NCBI GenBank assembly: GCA_041906185.1
Contig: JAYRJQ010000011.1
Coordinates: forward strand, 62,001-126,000
DNA: 64,000 nucleotides
Direction: 5' to 3'
From: Roseateles_B sp041906185
Lineage (GTDB): Bacteria; Pseudomonadota; Gammaproteobacteria; Burkholderiales; Burkholderiaceae_C
Shown here: positions 35,089 through 43,907 of the stretch, one piece after another
How positions within the stretch are numbered: the first letter of the stretch is position 1
How the letters are laid out: every line of letters starts with the position of its first letter
The notes under the pieces: model-generated
Database searches by the model: none
The model's input: the letters and a program-made list of their open reading frames with translations, nothing else
Told to the model about the DNA's origin: nothing
Program-made: the position numbers and the translations under genes

Positions 35089-35976
35089 TCAGCGGTCATT
35101 GACGTAGTTGAGCGTCTGGCGCGCCTGGCTGGTCCCGCGGACGCTGCCATAGGTGGACAGCGCCGGCGCCATCGTGCCGGTGCGCGTCACCGCCCATACG
35201 AGGCTCACGCGGCACTGCTTCACCACGATGCCGGCCGTGCTCGTCGCCGACAGCGCGCTCGCGGCCGCCTCGTCCAGGCTCTGCTGCAGGGCATCGGTGG
35301 AGACGCCGTACTCGTACTGCCCGGCACCCGAGGCGCTCAGGCGCACCGCGGGCCCGTTCTTCTCGCCCGTCCAGCGGGCGGAGCGGCCGTCGGCCAGCTG
35401 GCAGTCGCCGTCCCCCAGCACCACCTGCGGCAGCGGCGCCGCCGCCACGTTCAGCGTGGTGCCGAACTGCCCCAGCGAGCGCGTCAGGGTCGACGGCGCG
35501 GGCACGCGGATCTGCACCTCGGGCGGCAGCTCGATGCTGCTGTCATAGGACTGCCCGCCGTGCTGCAGGCGCACGGTCCAGCGGTCCTGGGTGCTCTGCA
35601 CCTGGGCGCCCACGGACCCGCCGTCCTGCGACGTGGCCTCCAGGGGCACCGGGCCGGGCAGCAGGAGCATGCCGTCCGGGGACTGCAACCGCACCACGGT
35701 GAGCAGGTTGGCCCGGTAGCCCAGGCCGAAGGAGGCCGTGACGCGGCCGTTTTCCCGCGTCAGGTTGCCGCCCAGGCGCAGGTCCTCGGCCGCGACGTCC
35801 TTCGAGGACTTGCAGTTCGTGAAGGCGCAGGAATAGGCGTCCGCAATGCCGCTCCCGGGGTTGCCCCCGCAGCCGGAGAGCCCGGACATCCCGGCCATCC
35901 CCGCCAGCGCGGCGGCGGCCAGTGCCGGGGCGCGCCAAGACAGGTGACGGCGATGACGTGTTGGGTGGTGAGACAT
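35089..35976 (-). CDS. Putative lipoprotein, function unknown
   Basis: The 295-residue protein has a positively charged N-terminus, a hydrophobic core and a lipobox (GLSGLSGC), so it should be lipidated at that Cys and anchored in the outer or inner membrane. The mature part is beta-rich, with a pair of Cys soon after the lipobox (SCAFTNC) and two further Cys (GDCQLA, VKQCRV). I do not recognise a domain. GGAGGAA lies 9 bases before the ATG at 35976, which fixes the start. It converges on the MATE gene with no gap. Confidence 0.78.
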   Translation of the reverse strand: MSHHPTRHRRHLSWRAPALAAAALAGMAGMSGLSGCGGNPGSGIADAYSCAFTNCKSSKDVAAEDLRLGGNLTRENGRVTASFGLGYRANLLTVVRLQSPDGMLLLPGPVPLEATSQDGGSVGAQVQSTQDRWTVRLQHGGQSYDSSIELPPEVQIRVPAPSTLTRSLGQFGTTLNVAAAPLPQVVLGDGDCQLADGRSARWTGEKNGPAVRLSASGAGQYEYGVSTDALQQSLDEAAASALSATSTAGIVVKQCRVSLVWAVTRTGTMAPALSTYGSVRGTSQARQTLNYVNDR

Positions 35977-36138
35977 GGTCTTGTTTCCTCCGTGAATGCT
36001 GGTCCTCGGCGCCTGCAGGCCCGGCTGGCGCAAAGTCTAACCAGTTGGTGGATGACATCAAGAAGCCATGCGCCGTCCGGACTGCAGGGCGAACGGCGCT
36101 GCCGCCACGGTGGCAGCCGGAGGGGCGCCGCGCGCGCC

Positions 36139-37185
36139 ATGCAGAATCACGCCATGGTCCCGTCCCCCGTGCCGCCCGCACGCCCACCGCTCAAGCTCCC
36201 GCCCGCCCTGGCTGCCCTGGCGGGGCTCCTGCGTGCCAGCGCCCAGCTGCTCCTGACCTTCGTGCTGGCGTCAGCCCTGGTGTTCGCGAGCCTGGAGCTG
36301 CTGCCCGGCCATGCGGCGGCGCTGATGCTGGGGCCCGATGCCGCCCCCGAGGCCGTGCAGGCGCTCAGCCGCGAGCTGGGCTTGGACCAGCCCGCCTGGC
36401 AGCGCTACGGGCAGTGGATGGCGGGGCTGGTGCACGGCGAGCTGGGCGATTCCTATGCCTACCGCGCGCCCGTCGGGCCGATGCTGGCCGAGCGCCTGCG
36501 CCTGAGCCTGCCGCTGAGCGCCCTCGCGCTGCTGCTCACCGTGGCGGCCTCGCTGGCGCTGGGCGTCCTGGCCGCGGCGCGGCGCGGCCGCTGGGTGGAC
36601 CACCTGCTGCTTGCGCTGAGCCAGCTGGGCCTGGCGCTGCCGGCCTTCTGGTTCGGCATGGGGCTGATGTGGCTCTTCGCGGTGCGGCTGCAGTGGCTGC
36701 CGGCCGGCGGCTTCCCGGGCTGGGACGCCGAGATGGGCGGCGGCTGGGGCCCGGCCCTGCAGGCGTTGATGCTGCCCGCCCTGGCCCTGGCCCTCACCCA
36801 GACGGCGCTCCTGGCGCGGCTGCTGCGCGCGAGCCTCCTGGATGTGCTGGACGAGGACTACGTGCGCGCCGCGCGCGCCCGCGGCCTCCCGGAGCGCCGC
36901 GTGCTGCTGCGCCACGCCCTGCGCAATGCCCTCGTGCCCGTGCTCACCCAGCTTGGCACGCAATTCGCCGCCCTGCTGGCCGGCGCCGTGCTGATCGAGA
37001 CCCTCTTCCAGCTGCCCGGCCTCGGCCAGCTGATCGCGCAAGCCATCGCCAACCGGGATCTCGTCGTCGTGCGCAATGCCGTCATGGCGCTGGTGGCGAT
37101 GGTGCTGCTGGTCAACTGGGCCGTCGATCTGCTCAACACCTGGCTGGACCCGCGCCTGCGCCGCCCGGAGGCGAGCCATGGCTGA
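36139..37185 (+). CDS. Peptide/nickel-type ABC transporter permease (DppB-like)
   Basis: The inner-membrane permease has about 348 residues. It shows the DppB/OppB architecture: an N-terminal helix (LLLTFVLASALVFASLELLPG), the periplasmic loop with LGDSYAYRAPVG, five further helices and the EAA-type loop DEDYVRAARARGLPERRVLLRHALRNAL that docks the ATPase. It starts an operon with the DppC-like permease (8-base overlap), a binding protein and an amidase. The ATG at 36154 is an alternative start. No ATPase gene is present in the operon. Confidence 0.9.
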   Translation: MQNHAMVPSPVPPARPPLKLPPALAALAGLLRASAQLLLTFVLASALVFASLELLPGHAAALMLGPDAAPEAVQALSRELGLDQPAWQRYGQWMAGLVHGELGDSYAYRAPVGPMLAERLRLSLPLSALALLLTVAASLALGVLAAARRGRWVDHLLLALSQLGLALPAFWFGMGLMWLFAVRLQWLPAGGFPGWDAEMGGGWGPALQALMLPALALALTQTALLARLLRASLLDVLDEDYVRAARARGLPERRVLLRHALRNALVPVLTQLGTQFAALLAGAVLIETLFQLPGLGQLIAQAIANRDLVVVRNAVMALVAMVLLVNWAVDLLNTWLDPRLRRPEASHG

Positions 37186-38032
37186 GGGTCAGTTCTTGAC
37201 CCGCACCGCAGGCCGGCCCGGGGCCCGCCTGCGCCGCCATCCGCGCCTGCTGGCGGGCCTGCTGCTGTTCTCGACGCTGCTGCTGGCGGCGGCCGCCAGC
37301 CTGCTGCAGCCCGACACGGCCCTGCTGGCGGCGGACCTCGGGCGGCGCCTGCAGGGCCCGGGCCCCGGCCACTGGCTGGGCACCGATGCGCTGGGGCGGG
37401 ACCTGCTCCCGCTGCTGCTGGGCGGCGCCCGCAATGCGCTGGGCGTCGGGGCGATCGCCGTCGGGCTGTCGCTCGGCCTGGGCGTACCGCTGGGGCTGCT
37501 CGCGGCCTCGCGGGGCGGCTGGGTGGACCGCCTGATCGGGCGCTTGAGCGACCTCGGGCAGGCCTTCCCCGCCCTGCTGCTGGCCATCCTGCTGGCCGCC
37601 AGCCTCGGGCCCGGCATGGGCGTGGCCATGGTGGCCATCGGCCTGCACGGCGTGCCCGCTTGCGTGCGCCTGGTGCGCGCGGCCGCCCGGGTGCAATGGC
37701 AGCGGGACTACGTGCGGGCCGCGCGCGCCTTCGGCCGGCCGCGCTGGCAGATCGCCCGCGTGCACGTGCTGCCGAACATCGCCTCGCCGCTGCTCGTGCT
37801 GGCCAGCAACCAGGGCGCGCTGGCGCTGCTGGCCGAGGCCTCGCTGGCCTACCTCGGCCTCGGCACCCAGGCGCCGGCACCCAGCTGGGGCCGCATGCTG
37901 GCCGAGGCCCAGACCTGGCTGTTCGAGGCACCGCAGCTGGCGCTGCTGCCGGGGCTGTGCCTGATGGCCGCCGTGATGGGCCTGCAACTGCTGGCGGACG
38001 GCCTGCGGGACTGGCTCGCCCCCCGGGCCTGA
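37178..38032 (+). CDS. Peptide/nickel-type ABC transporter permease (DppC-like)
   Basis: The 284-residue second permease has HWLGTDALGRDLLPLLLGGARNA, the DppC signature, and the coupling loop QRDYVRAARAFGRPRWQIARVHVLPN. It overlaps the first permease gene by 8 bases. Together they form the pore of an importer for peptides, nickel or, given the amidase at the end, an amide-containing compound. The ATPases must come from another locus. Confidence 0.92.
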   Translation: MAEGQFLTRTAGRPGARLRRHPRLLAGLLLFSTLLLAAAASLLQPDTALLAADLGRRLQGPGPGHWLGTDALGRDLLPLLLGGARNALGVGAIAVGLSLGLGVPLGLLAASRGGWVDRLIGRLSDLGQAFPALLLAILLAASLGPGMGVAMVAIGLHGVPACVRLVRAAARVQWQRDYVRAARAFGRPRWQIARVHVLPNIASPLLVLASNQGALALLAEASLAYLGLGTQAPAPSWGRMLAEAQTWLFEAPQLALLPGLCLMAAVMGLQLLADGLRDWLAPRA

Positions 38033-38059
38033 GCGCCCGGCCGTGCCATGATCGCGGCC

Positions 38060-39556
38060 ATGGATCGCCGCCATCTCCTGCACGCCCTGGGCGCCACGCT
38101 CGCCCCCCTGACGCTGCCCGCCCTGGCCCAGTCGCGCGGCAAGGACGCCGTCGTCATCGGCATGACCCTCGAACCGCCGGGCCTCGACCCCACCGTGGGG
38201 GCGGCGTCCGCCATCGCCGAGATCGTCCACTACAACGTCTTCGAGACCCTCACCCGCATCACCCCCGAAGGCCAGCCCGGGCCGGGCCTCGCGCTGCGCT
38301 GGGAGCTCACGCCGGACCAGCGGACCTACACCTTCCAGCTGCGCCGCGGCGTGCGCTTCCACAACGGCGAGCCCTTCACCGCGGCGGCGGTGAAGTTCAG
38401 CTTCGAGCGCGCCGCCGGCGAGTCGAGCACGAACAAGGACAAGCGCGTCTTCGCCAACATCGCCCAGATCGGCACCCCCGAGCCGGACGTGCTGGTGCTG
38501 ACCCTGCGGCAGCCGGAGCCGGACTTCCTCTTCCTGCTCGGCCAGGCGACGGCCGCCATCGTCGAGCCCCGCAGCGCCGCCGGCAACGCGCAGCAGCCCG
38601 TGGGCACCGGGCCCTACCAGCTCGCCGGCTGGGTGCGGGGCGCGAGCCTGCAGCTCAAGGCCTTCGAGGGCTATGCCCAGCGCGGGCTGCCGATGCCGCC
38701 CATCCGGCGCGCCACCTTCCGCTTCATCGCCGACCCGGCCGCGCAGGTGGCCGCCCTGCTCTCTGGCGACGTGGACGCCTTCCCGCGCGTGGCCGCGGCC
38801 CGCAGCCTGGAGCAGTTCAAGCGCCAGCCGCAGCGCTTCCAGCTGATCATCGCCGGCTCGCGCGCCAAGACGCTGCTGGCCATGAACCACCGCCGCAAGC
38901 CGCTGGACGACGTGCGGGTGCGCCGCGCCCTCGCCATGGCCCTCGACCGCCAGGCCCTGATCACCGCCGCGGCCGACGGCTACGGCCTGCCCATCGGCAG
39001 CCATTACGTGCCGGGCGCGCCGGGCTATGTGGACCTCACCGCCGTCAACGCGCACGACCCGGCGCGGGCCCGCGCGCTGCTCAAGGAGGCGGGCGTCACG
39101 GGCCTGTCGCTGTCGCTCAAGCTGCCGCCCGCGCCCTATGCGCGCCAGGGCGGCGAGCTCGTCGCCGCGCAGCTCGCGCAGGTGGGCGTGCAGGTGAAGC
39201 TCGAGAACATCGAGTGGGCGCAGTGGCTGGCCACCGTCTACACCGCCCATCAGTACGACCTCACGCTCATCTCGCACGTGGAGCCCCTGGACCTCGGCAA
39301 CTTCGCCAAGCCCGGCTACTACTGGGGCTACGAGAGCCGGGCCTACGGCGAGCTGTGGCAGCGCTACCTGGCCAGCACCCGCGAGCCCGAGCGCCTGAAG
39401 CTGCTGGGCGAGCTGCAGCGCCGCATCGCGGACGACGCCGTGGCGGCCTGGCTCTACCAGCCGCAGTGGATCACCGTGGCCCACGCGCGGCTCCAGGGCC
39501 TGTGGACCAGCATGCCCCTCTTCGCCAACGACCTGGCGGCCCTGCGCTGGGCGTGA
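38060..39556 (+). CDS. ABC transporter substrate-binding protein (SBP_bac_5, DppA/OppA type)
   Basis: The protein has about 498 residues and a Tat-like or Sec leader (MDRRHLLHALGATLAPLTLP, then ALAQ). The SBP_bac_5 signature is present (EPPGLDPTVGAASAIAEIVH, NVFETLTRI, RRGVRFHNGEPFTA, PVGTGPYQLAGW). It captures oligopeptides or similar solutes and delivers them to the DppBC-like permease encoded immediately upstream. A start four codons earlier (38048) is possible. The amidase gene follows after 18 bases. Confidence 0.92.
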   Translation: MDRRHLLHALGATLAPLTLPALAQSRGKDAVVIGMTLEPPGLDPTVGAASAIAEIVHYNVFETLTRITPEGQPGPGLALRWELTPDQRTYTFQLRRGVRFHNGEPFTAAAVKFSFERAAGESSTNKDKRVFANIAQIGTPEPDVLVLTLRQPEPDFLFLLGQATAAIVEPRSAAGNAQQPVGTGPYQLAGWVRGASLQLKAFEGYAQRGLPMPPIRRATFRFIADPAAQVAALLSGDVDAFPRVAAARSLEQFKRQPQRFQLIIAGSRAKTLLAMNHRRKPLDDVRVRRALAMALDRQALITAAADGYGLPIGSHYVPGAPGYVDLTAVNAHDPARARALLKEAGVTGLSLSLKLPPAPYARQGGELVAAQLAQVGVQVKLENIEWAQWLATVYTAHQYDLTLISHVEPLDLGNFAKPGYYWGYESRAYGELWQRYLASTREPERLKLLGELQRRIADDAVAAWLYQPQWITVAHARLQGLWTSMPLFANDLAALRWA

Positions 39557-39574
39557 GCCGGAGCCCGCACGACG

Positions 39575-41032
39575 ATGCAAGACCTGACCCCCACCCCGTC
39601 CGCCCTCCACGACTGGCCCGCGCGGCGCCTGCTCGAGGCCTACGAGGCCCGCACGCTGAGCCCCGTCGAGGTGCTGCAGAGCCTGGAGGCGCACGTCGGG
39701 CGCTGGGAGCCGCAGCTGCAGGCCCTCTATGCGCCCGATTTCGAGGCGGCGCACGCCGCGGCCCGCGCCTCCGAGGCCCGCTGGCAGCGGGGCGAGCCGC
39801 TCGCCGTGGCGGTGGCCGGGCAGCGCATCACGCTGGACGGCCTGCCGCTGACGCTCAAGGAGAACATCGCCACGCGCGGCACGCCCGTGCCGCTGGGCAC
39901 CGCCGCGACCGAGCTCAAGCCCGCCGCCGAGGACGCCCCGCCCGCCGCCCGCGCTCGCGAGCTCGGCGCCGTGCTCTTCGCCAAGACCACGATGCCGGAC
40001 TACGGCATGCTCAGCTCGGGCCTCTCGAGCTTCCACCCGCTGACGCGCAATCCCTGGGACCTGCGCAAGAACCCGGGCGGCTCCAGCGCCGGCGCGGGCG
40101 CCGCGGCGGCGGCCGGCTACGGGCCGCTGCACGTGGGCACCGACATCGGCGGCTCCATCCGCCTGCCCGCCGCCTGGTGCGGGCTCTTCGGCCTCAAGCC
40201 CAGCCTCGGCCGCATCCCCATCCAGCCGCCCTTCGCGGGGCGCGTCGCCGGCCCCATGACCCGGCGGGTCGAGGATGCCGCCCTGCTGATGGCCGCGCTG
40301 GCCCGCCCCGACTGGCGCGACGGCATGAGCCTGCCGCCGCAGGAGCTGCCCTGGCTGGACCTGCACCTGGACCTGCGCGGCCTGCGCATCGGTCTGATGC
40401 ACGACGCGGGCTGGGGCCTCACGGTGGAGGGCGAGACGGCCGACGCCGTGGACCTCGTGGCCAAGCGCCTGGAAGGTGCCGGCTGCGAGATCACGCCCAT
40501 CGGCCCCTGCAGCACCCGGGCGATGATCGACGGGCTCGATGCCTTCTGGCGCATGCGCTCGTGGCTGGACATCTCCGCCCTGCCCGAGGCGCGGCGCGCC
40601 CGCGTGCTGCCCTACATCCGGGCCTGGGTCGATCGCGGCGCCCAGCTGACGGCCAGCGAGCTCTACCAGGGCTACAGCCAGATCGCCGCCCTGCGCGATG
40701 CCGCGATCGCCGCCTGCCAGCCCTATGACTTCGTGATGTCGCCCACCAGCCCGGTGCCCACCTTCCCGGCGGAATGGGCCAGCCCGATCCACGACCCGCA
40801 GCGCCCCTTCGAGCACATCGCCTTCACCCTGCCCTTCAACATGAGCGAGCAGCCGGCCGCGACGCTCAATGCCGGCTTCACGGCGGGCGGGCTGCCCATC
40901 GGCGTGCAGGTGGTGGGGCGGCGCTTCGACGACCTGGGGGTGCTGCGCCTGAGCCGCCAGCTGGAAGGGCTGCTCGCGGACCGCCAGCGCCCCTGGCCGG
41001 CGCCGCCGGAGGGCGCTCAGCCCACGAGCTGA
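39575..41032 (+). CDS. Amidase signature family enzyme
   Basis: The 485-residue enzyme has an intact Ser-cisSer-Lys triad: Lys95 in LPLTLKEN, cis-Ser170 in NPGGSSAG and nucleophile Ser194 in GTDIGGSIRLPAA. It hydrolyses carboxamides; the substrate is unknown. As the last gene of an ABC import operon it probably acts on the imported compound, for example a peptide amide or acyl-amide. It is cytoplasmic, with no signal peptide. Its 3' end overlaps the convergent PfkB kinase gene by 16 bases. Confidence 0.92.
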   Translation: MQDLTPTPSALHDWPARRLLEAYEARTLSPVEVLQSLEAHVGRWEPQLQALYAPDFEAAHAAARASEARWQRGEPLAVAVAGQRITLDGLPLTLKENIATRGTPVPLGTAATELKPAAEDAPPAARARELGAVLFAKTTMPDYGMLSSGLSSFHPLTRNPWDLRKNPGGSSAGAGAAAAAGYGPLHVGTDIGGSIRLPAAWCGLFGLKPSLGRIPIQPPFAGRVAGPMTRRVEDAALLMAALARPDWRDGMSLPPQELPWLDLHLDLRGLRIGLMHDAGWGLTVEGETADAVDLVAKRLEGAGCEITPIGPCSTRAMIDGLDAFWRMRSWLDISALPEARRARVLPYIRAWVDRGAQLTASELYQGYSQIAALRDAAIAACQPYDFVMSPTSPVPTFPAEWASPIHDPQRPFEHIAFTLPFNMSEQPAATLNAGFTAGGLPIGVQVVGRRFDDLGVLRLSRQLEGLLADRQRPWPAPPEGAQPTS

Positions 41033-41946
41033 ACCTGCGCCGCCAGCGCGCGCATCTCGGCCAGGCTGGGGGCGCGGGCGCCCGCCTGCAGGCAGGCCGC
41101 GGCCCCGGCGGCCACGGCGCAGCGCAGCTGGGCCTCCTCGGGTTCGTGGTGGAGGCAGGCATGGATGAAGCCGGCCATGGCGGCGTCGCCGGCGCCAACG
41201 GTGTCGACCACCTCGACGGCCAGCGCCCGGGCCGACCACTCCTGCGTGCCCTGGTAGAGCGTCGCGCCCTGCGCGCCATGGGTGCACAGCAGCTTGGCCT
41301 GCGGATTCCAGGCCGCGAGCTGGCCCAGGCCCAGGTGCGGGGACGGGCTGCGGAAGAGGCCGCAGAGGTCCTCGTCGGACACCTTGATCACGTCCGCCAG
41401 CCGGGCCATGCGCTCCAGGGTGTCGTCATAGCGGTTGTCCATGCCCTGGCGGTAGTTCGGGTCGTAGCTGATCGTCACGCCCTGCGCCTTCAGGGACTCC
41501 GCGAGCTCCAGCAGCCGGCCGGCCAGCGGTTCGCGGTTCAGGCTGATGCCGCCGAAATGCGCCCAGCGGATGAACTGCCGCCAGCCCTGGGGCAGGCCGC
41601 TGGGGTGGAAGTGCAGGTCGGCGCTGTCATCGCCGATGAAGAAATAGCGCGGGGGATGGACCTCGTGCACCACCGCCAGCAGCGGCGAGCGCTCGACCTG
41701 CTGCAGGAAGCGCGGGTCCAGGCTGGCGTCCATGCTCTCCTGCCACAGGGCCTGGCCGAAGACGTCGCAGCTGATGGCGCCCCCGAAGGCCGAGAGCTCG
41801 CCGAAGGTCGACAGCGCCCGGGCGACGTTCCAGGGCGCCCCGCCGCAGCGGCTGATCCAGCTGTCCAGTCCGGTGCAGATCAGGTCGGTCAGCGCCTCGC
41901 CGAAGGCGACGAAACGGGGCAGGTCGGTGTGCAGGAGCGGGCTCAT
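41017..41946 (-). CDS. PfkB family carbohydrate kinase (fructokinase-like)
   Basis: This 309-residue ribokinase-fold kinase begins FVAFGEALTDLICTG. It has the sugar-binding CGGAPWNVARALSTFG and the C-terminal PfkB signature DTVGAGDAAMAGF with the catalytic Asp. The pattern fits bacterial fructokinases, which phosphorylate fructose to fructose-6-phosphate, but other sugars are possible. The start at 41946 (MSPLLHTDLPRF) matches the family; the upstream extension is not protein-like. No sugar transporter is adjacent. Confidence 0.88.
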   Translation of the reverse strand: MSPLLHTDLPRFVAFGEALTDLICTGLDSWISRCGGAPWNVARALSTFGELSAFGGAISCDVFGQALWQESMDASLDPRFLQQVERSPLLAVVHEVHPPRYFFIGDDSADLHFHPSGLPQGWRQFIRWAHFGGISLNREPLAGRLLELAESLKAQGVTISYDPNYRQGMDNRYDDTLERMARLADVIKVSDEDLCGLFRSPSPHLGLGQLAAWNPQAKLLCTHGAQGATLYQGTQEWSARALAVEVVDTVGAGDAAMAGFIHACLHHEPEEAQLRCAVAAGAAACLQAGARAPSLAEMRALAAQVQLVG

Positions 41947-42064
41947 GTGGAGATTGCAGCGCCGTCTGTCACACTCTGCAAGCCCTCCTGAGGCGGGAGA
42001 GGCGTGACAGCGACCCGGCCGCCTTCCACAATCGATGCCAGTCCCTGCAGTACCTCCCTTCCCG

Positions 42065-42943
42065 ATGGATCGACGCCACCTGCTCCTGACCCTGCTGACC
42101 GCCGCCAGCACCGCCCGGCCTGCCGACGCCGCGGAGATGGTCGTCGGCTACCCGTCCTATTCCGACGCCGACGGCCAGGACCCGATGCATGTCTACCATC
42201 TGGCCGCACTGCGGCTGGGGCTGGACCGCAGCGGCATCCACTACCGGCTGCAACCGGTGCGCAAGCCCATCGGCCAGGGCCGGGCGATACGCGACCTCGC
42301 CGGTGCCCAGGCGGACTTCAGCCTGCTGTGGAGCATGACCAGCGAGGAGCGCGAGCAGCAGCTCCTGCCCGTGCGCATTCCCATGGACCGGGGGCTGATG
42401 GGCTGGCGGCTGCTGCTGATCCGCCGGGCCGACGCCGAGCGCTTCGCCGGCATCCGCAGCCTGGAGGCCCTGCGCGACCTCACCGCCGGGCAGCTCTACG
42501 ACTGGCCCGACACCGCCATCCTGCGCGCCAGCGGCCTGACCGTCGGCACCACGAGCGTCTACGAGAGCCTCTTCACCATGCTGGCCCGCGGCCGGGTGGA
42601 CTACTTCCCGCGCTCGGTCATGGAGATCCAGGACGAGCTGCGCCAGTTCGGCGCCGCCAACGACCTGATGATCGCCCCCGGTCTGATGCTGCGCTACCCG
42701 ACGGCCAACTACTTCTTCGTCAGCCGCCAGAACGCGCAGCTGGCCGCCGACCTGCAGCGCGGCCTGGAGCGAGCAGTGGAGGACGGCAGCCTGCAGACGC
42801 TCTTCATGACCCACTTCCGCCAGCGCCTGAAGCCGCTGCGCCTGCCCGAGCGCCGGGAGTTCGCGATGAAGAACCCCACCCTGCCGGCCGCCACCCCGCT
42901 GCAGCGCCCCGAGCTGTGGGCCGATCCGGCGCAGTTCGGCTAA
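42065..42943 (+). CDS. Periplasmic binding-like protein, tandem paralogue 1
   Basis: The protein has about 292 residues. A leader (MDRRHLLLTLLTAASTARPA) precedes a type-II periplasmic binding-like fold. Distinctive motifs are DFSLLWSMTSEEREQQLLPV, DRGLMGWRLLLI and VDYFPRSVMEIQDELRQF. These are shared almost word for word with the next gene, so the two arose by tandem duplication. Neither has a permease or ATPase partner. The ligand and role are unknown; a sensory or scavenging function is possible. A LysR regulator follows the pair. Confidence 0.8.
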   Translation: MDRRHLLLTLLTAASTARPADAAEMVVGYPSYSDADGQDPMHVYHLAALRLGLDRSGIHYRLQPVRKPIGQGRAIRDLAGAQADFSLLWSMTSEEREQQLLPVRIPMDRGLMGWRLLLIRRADAERFAGIRSLEALRDLTAGQLYDWPDTAILRASGLTVGTTSVYESLFTMLARGRVDYFPRSVMEIQDELRQFGAANDLMIAPGLMLRYPTANYFFVSRQNAQLAADLQRGLERAVEDGSLQTLFMTHFRQRLKPLRLPERREFAMKNPTLPAATPLQRPELWADPAQFG

Positions 42944-42959
42944 GGCCCGCCCCGCCCGC

Positions 42960-43907
42960 ATGCCCGCCCGCCCGCCGTCGCCCACGTCCGCCCCGCCCGT
43001 GAGCCGGCGGGCCGTGGTGCTGAGCCTGGTGGCGCCGGGCCTCGTGCAGGCGCAGGCCCTCGCGGGTGCGGGCTCGGGCGCGGCGCCCTCGGACGCCCCC
43101 GCCGCGACGCGCATCGTCTATCCCGAGCACGAGTCCTTCCACGACCCGCAGCTGGCCTACATGCTGGACGTCCTGCGCCTGGCGCTGGCGCAGTCGCCGC
43201 GGCCCTACGAGGTGCTCGCCAGCGGCACGGCCATGACCCAGGGGCGCGGCCTGCGCGAGCTGGAATTCGGGCGGGGCGAGATCAACCTGCTGTGGAGCAT
43301 GACCAGCCGCGAGCGCGAGCGGACGCTGCTGCCCGTACGCCTCCCGCTGGACCGCGGCATCCTCGGCTGGCGCCTGCTGCTGGTGCGCGCCCGGGACCTC
43401 GATCGCTTCGCCCGCATCCGCGGCCTCGACCAGCTGCGCAAGCTGCAGGCCGGCCAGATGCACGACTGGCCCGACACCGAGATCCTGCGCCACAACGGCC
43501 TCAACGTGGGCACCGCTAGCATGTACGAGAAGCTCTTCCAGATGCTGGCCCGTGAGCGCATCGACTACTTCCCGCGCTCGGTGATGGAGATCGAGAACGA
43601 GCTGCAGCGCTTCGGCCGCACGCTGGACCTGGCCATCGCGCCGCGCCTGATGCTGCTCTACCCCACGGCCAACTACTTCTTCATCAGCCCGCGCTTCCCG
43701 CAGCTGGCCGAGGACCTGCGCCAGGGCCTGGAGCGGGCCATCGCGGACCGCAGCTTCCAGGCGCTCTTCTCCCAGCACTTCCGGGCCCAGATGCAGCGCC
43801 TCGAGATCCCGCGCCGCCTCGTGCTGCGGCTGGACAATCCACTGCTGTCCCCCGAGACCCCGCTGCGGCGGCCCGAACTCTGGGCCGATCCGGCCACCCC
43901 TGTCTGA
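42960..43907 (+). CDS. Periplasmic binding-like protein, tandem paralogue 2
   Basis: The 315-residue protein has a signal segment (VVLSLVAPGLVQAQALA) and the same motifs as the preceding gene (EINLLWSMTSRERERTLLPV, DRGILGWRLLLV, IDYFPRSVMEIENELQRF, PTANYFFISP). The C-termini also agree (RRPELWADPA). It lies 16 bases after its paralogue, and its stop overlaps the LysR start (ATGA). The three genes are therefore probably one transcript. The function is unknown. Confidence 0.8.
   Translation: MPARPPSPTSAPPVSRRAVVLSLVAPGLVQAQALAGAGSGAAPSDAPAATRIVYPEHESFHDPQLAYMLDVLRLALAQSPRPYEVLASGTAMTQGRGLRELEFGRGEINLLWSMTSRERERTLLPVRLPLDRGILGWRLLLVRARDLDRFARIRGLDQLRKLQAGQMHDWPDTEILRHNGLNVGTASMYEKLFQMLARERIDYFPRSVMEIENELQRFGRTLDLAIAPRLMLLYPTANYFFISPRFPQLAEDLRQGLERAIADRSFQALFSQHFRAQMQRLEIPRRLVLRLDNPLLSPETPLRRPELWADPATPV

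Noticed and set aside
37133..41287. A 1384-codon open frame on the minus strand across the ABC-amidase operon
   Set aside because: It lies opposite four recognised plus-strand genes, has no domain or natural composition (Gln/His/Arg/Gly-rich), and is an artefact of very high GC.
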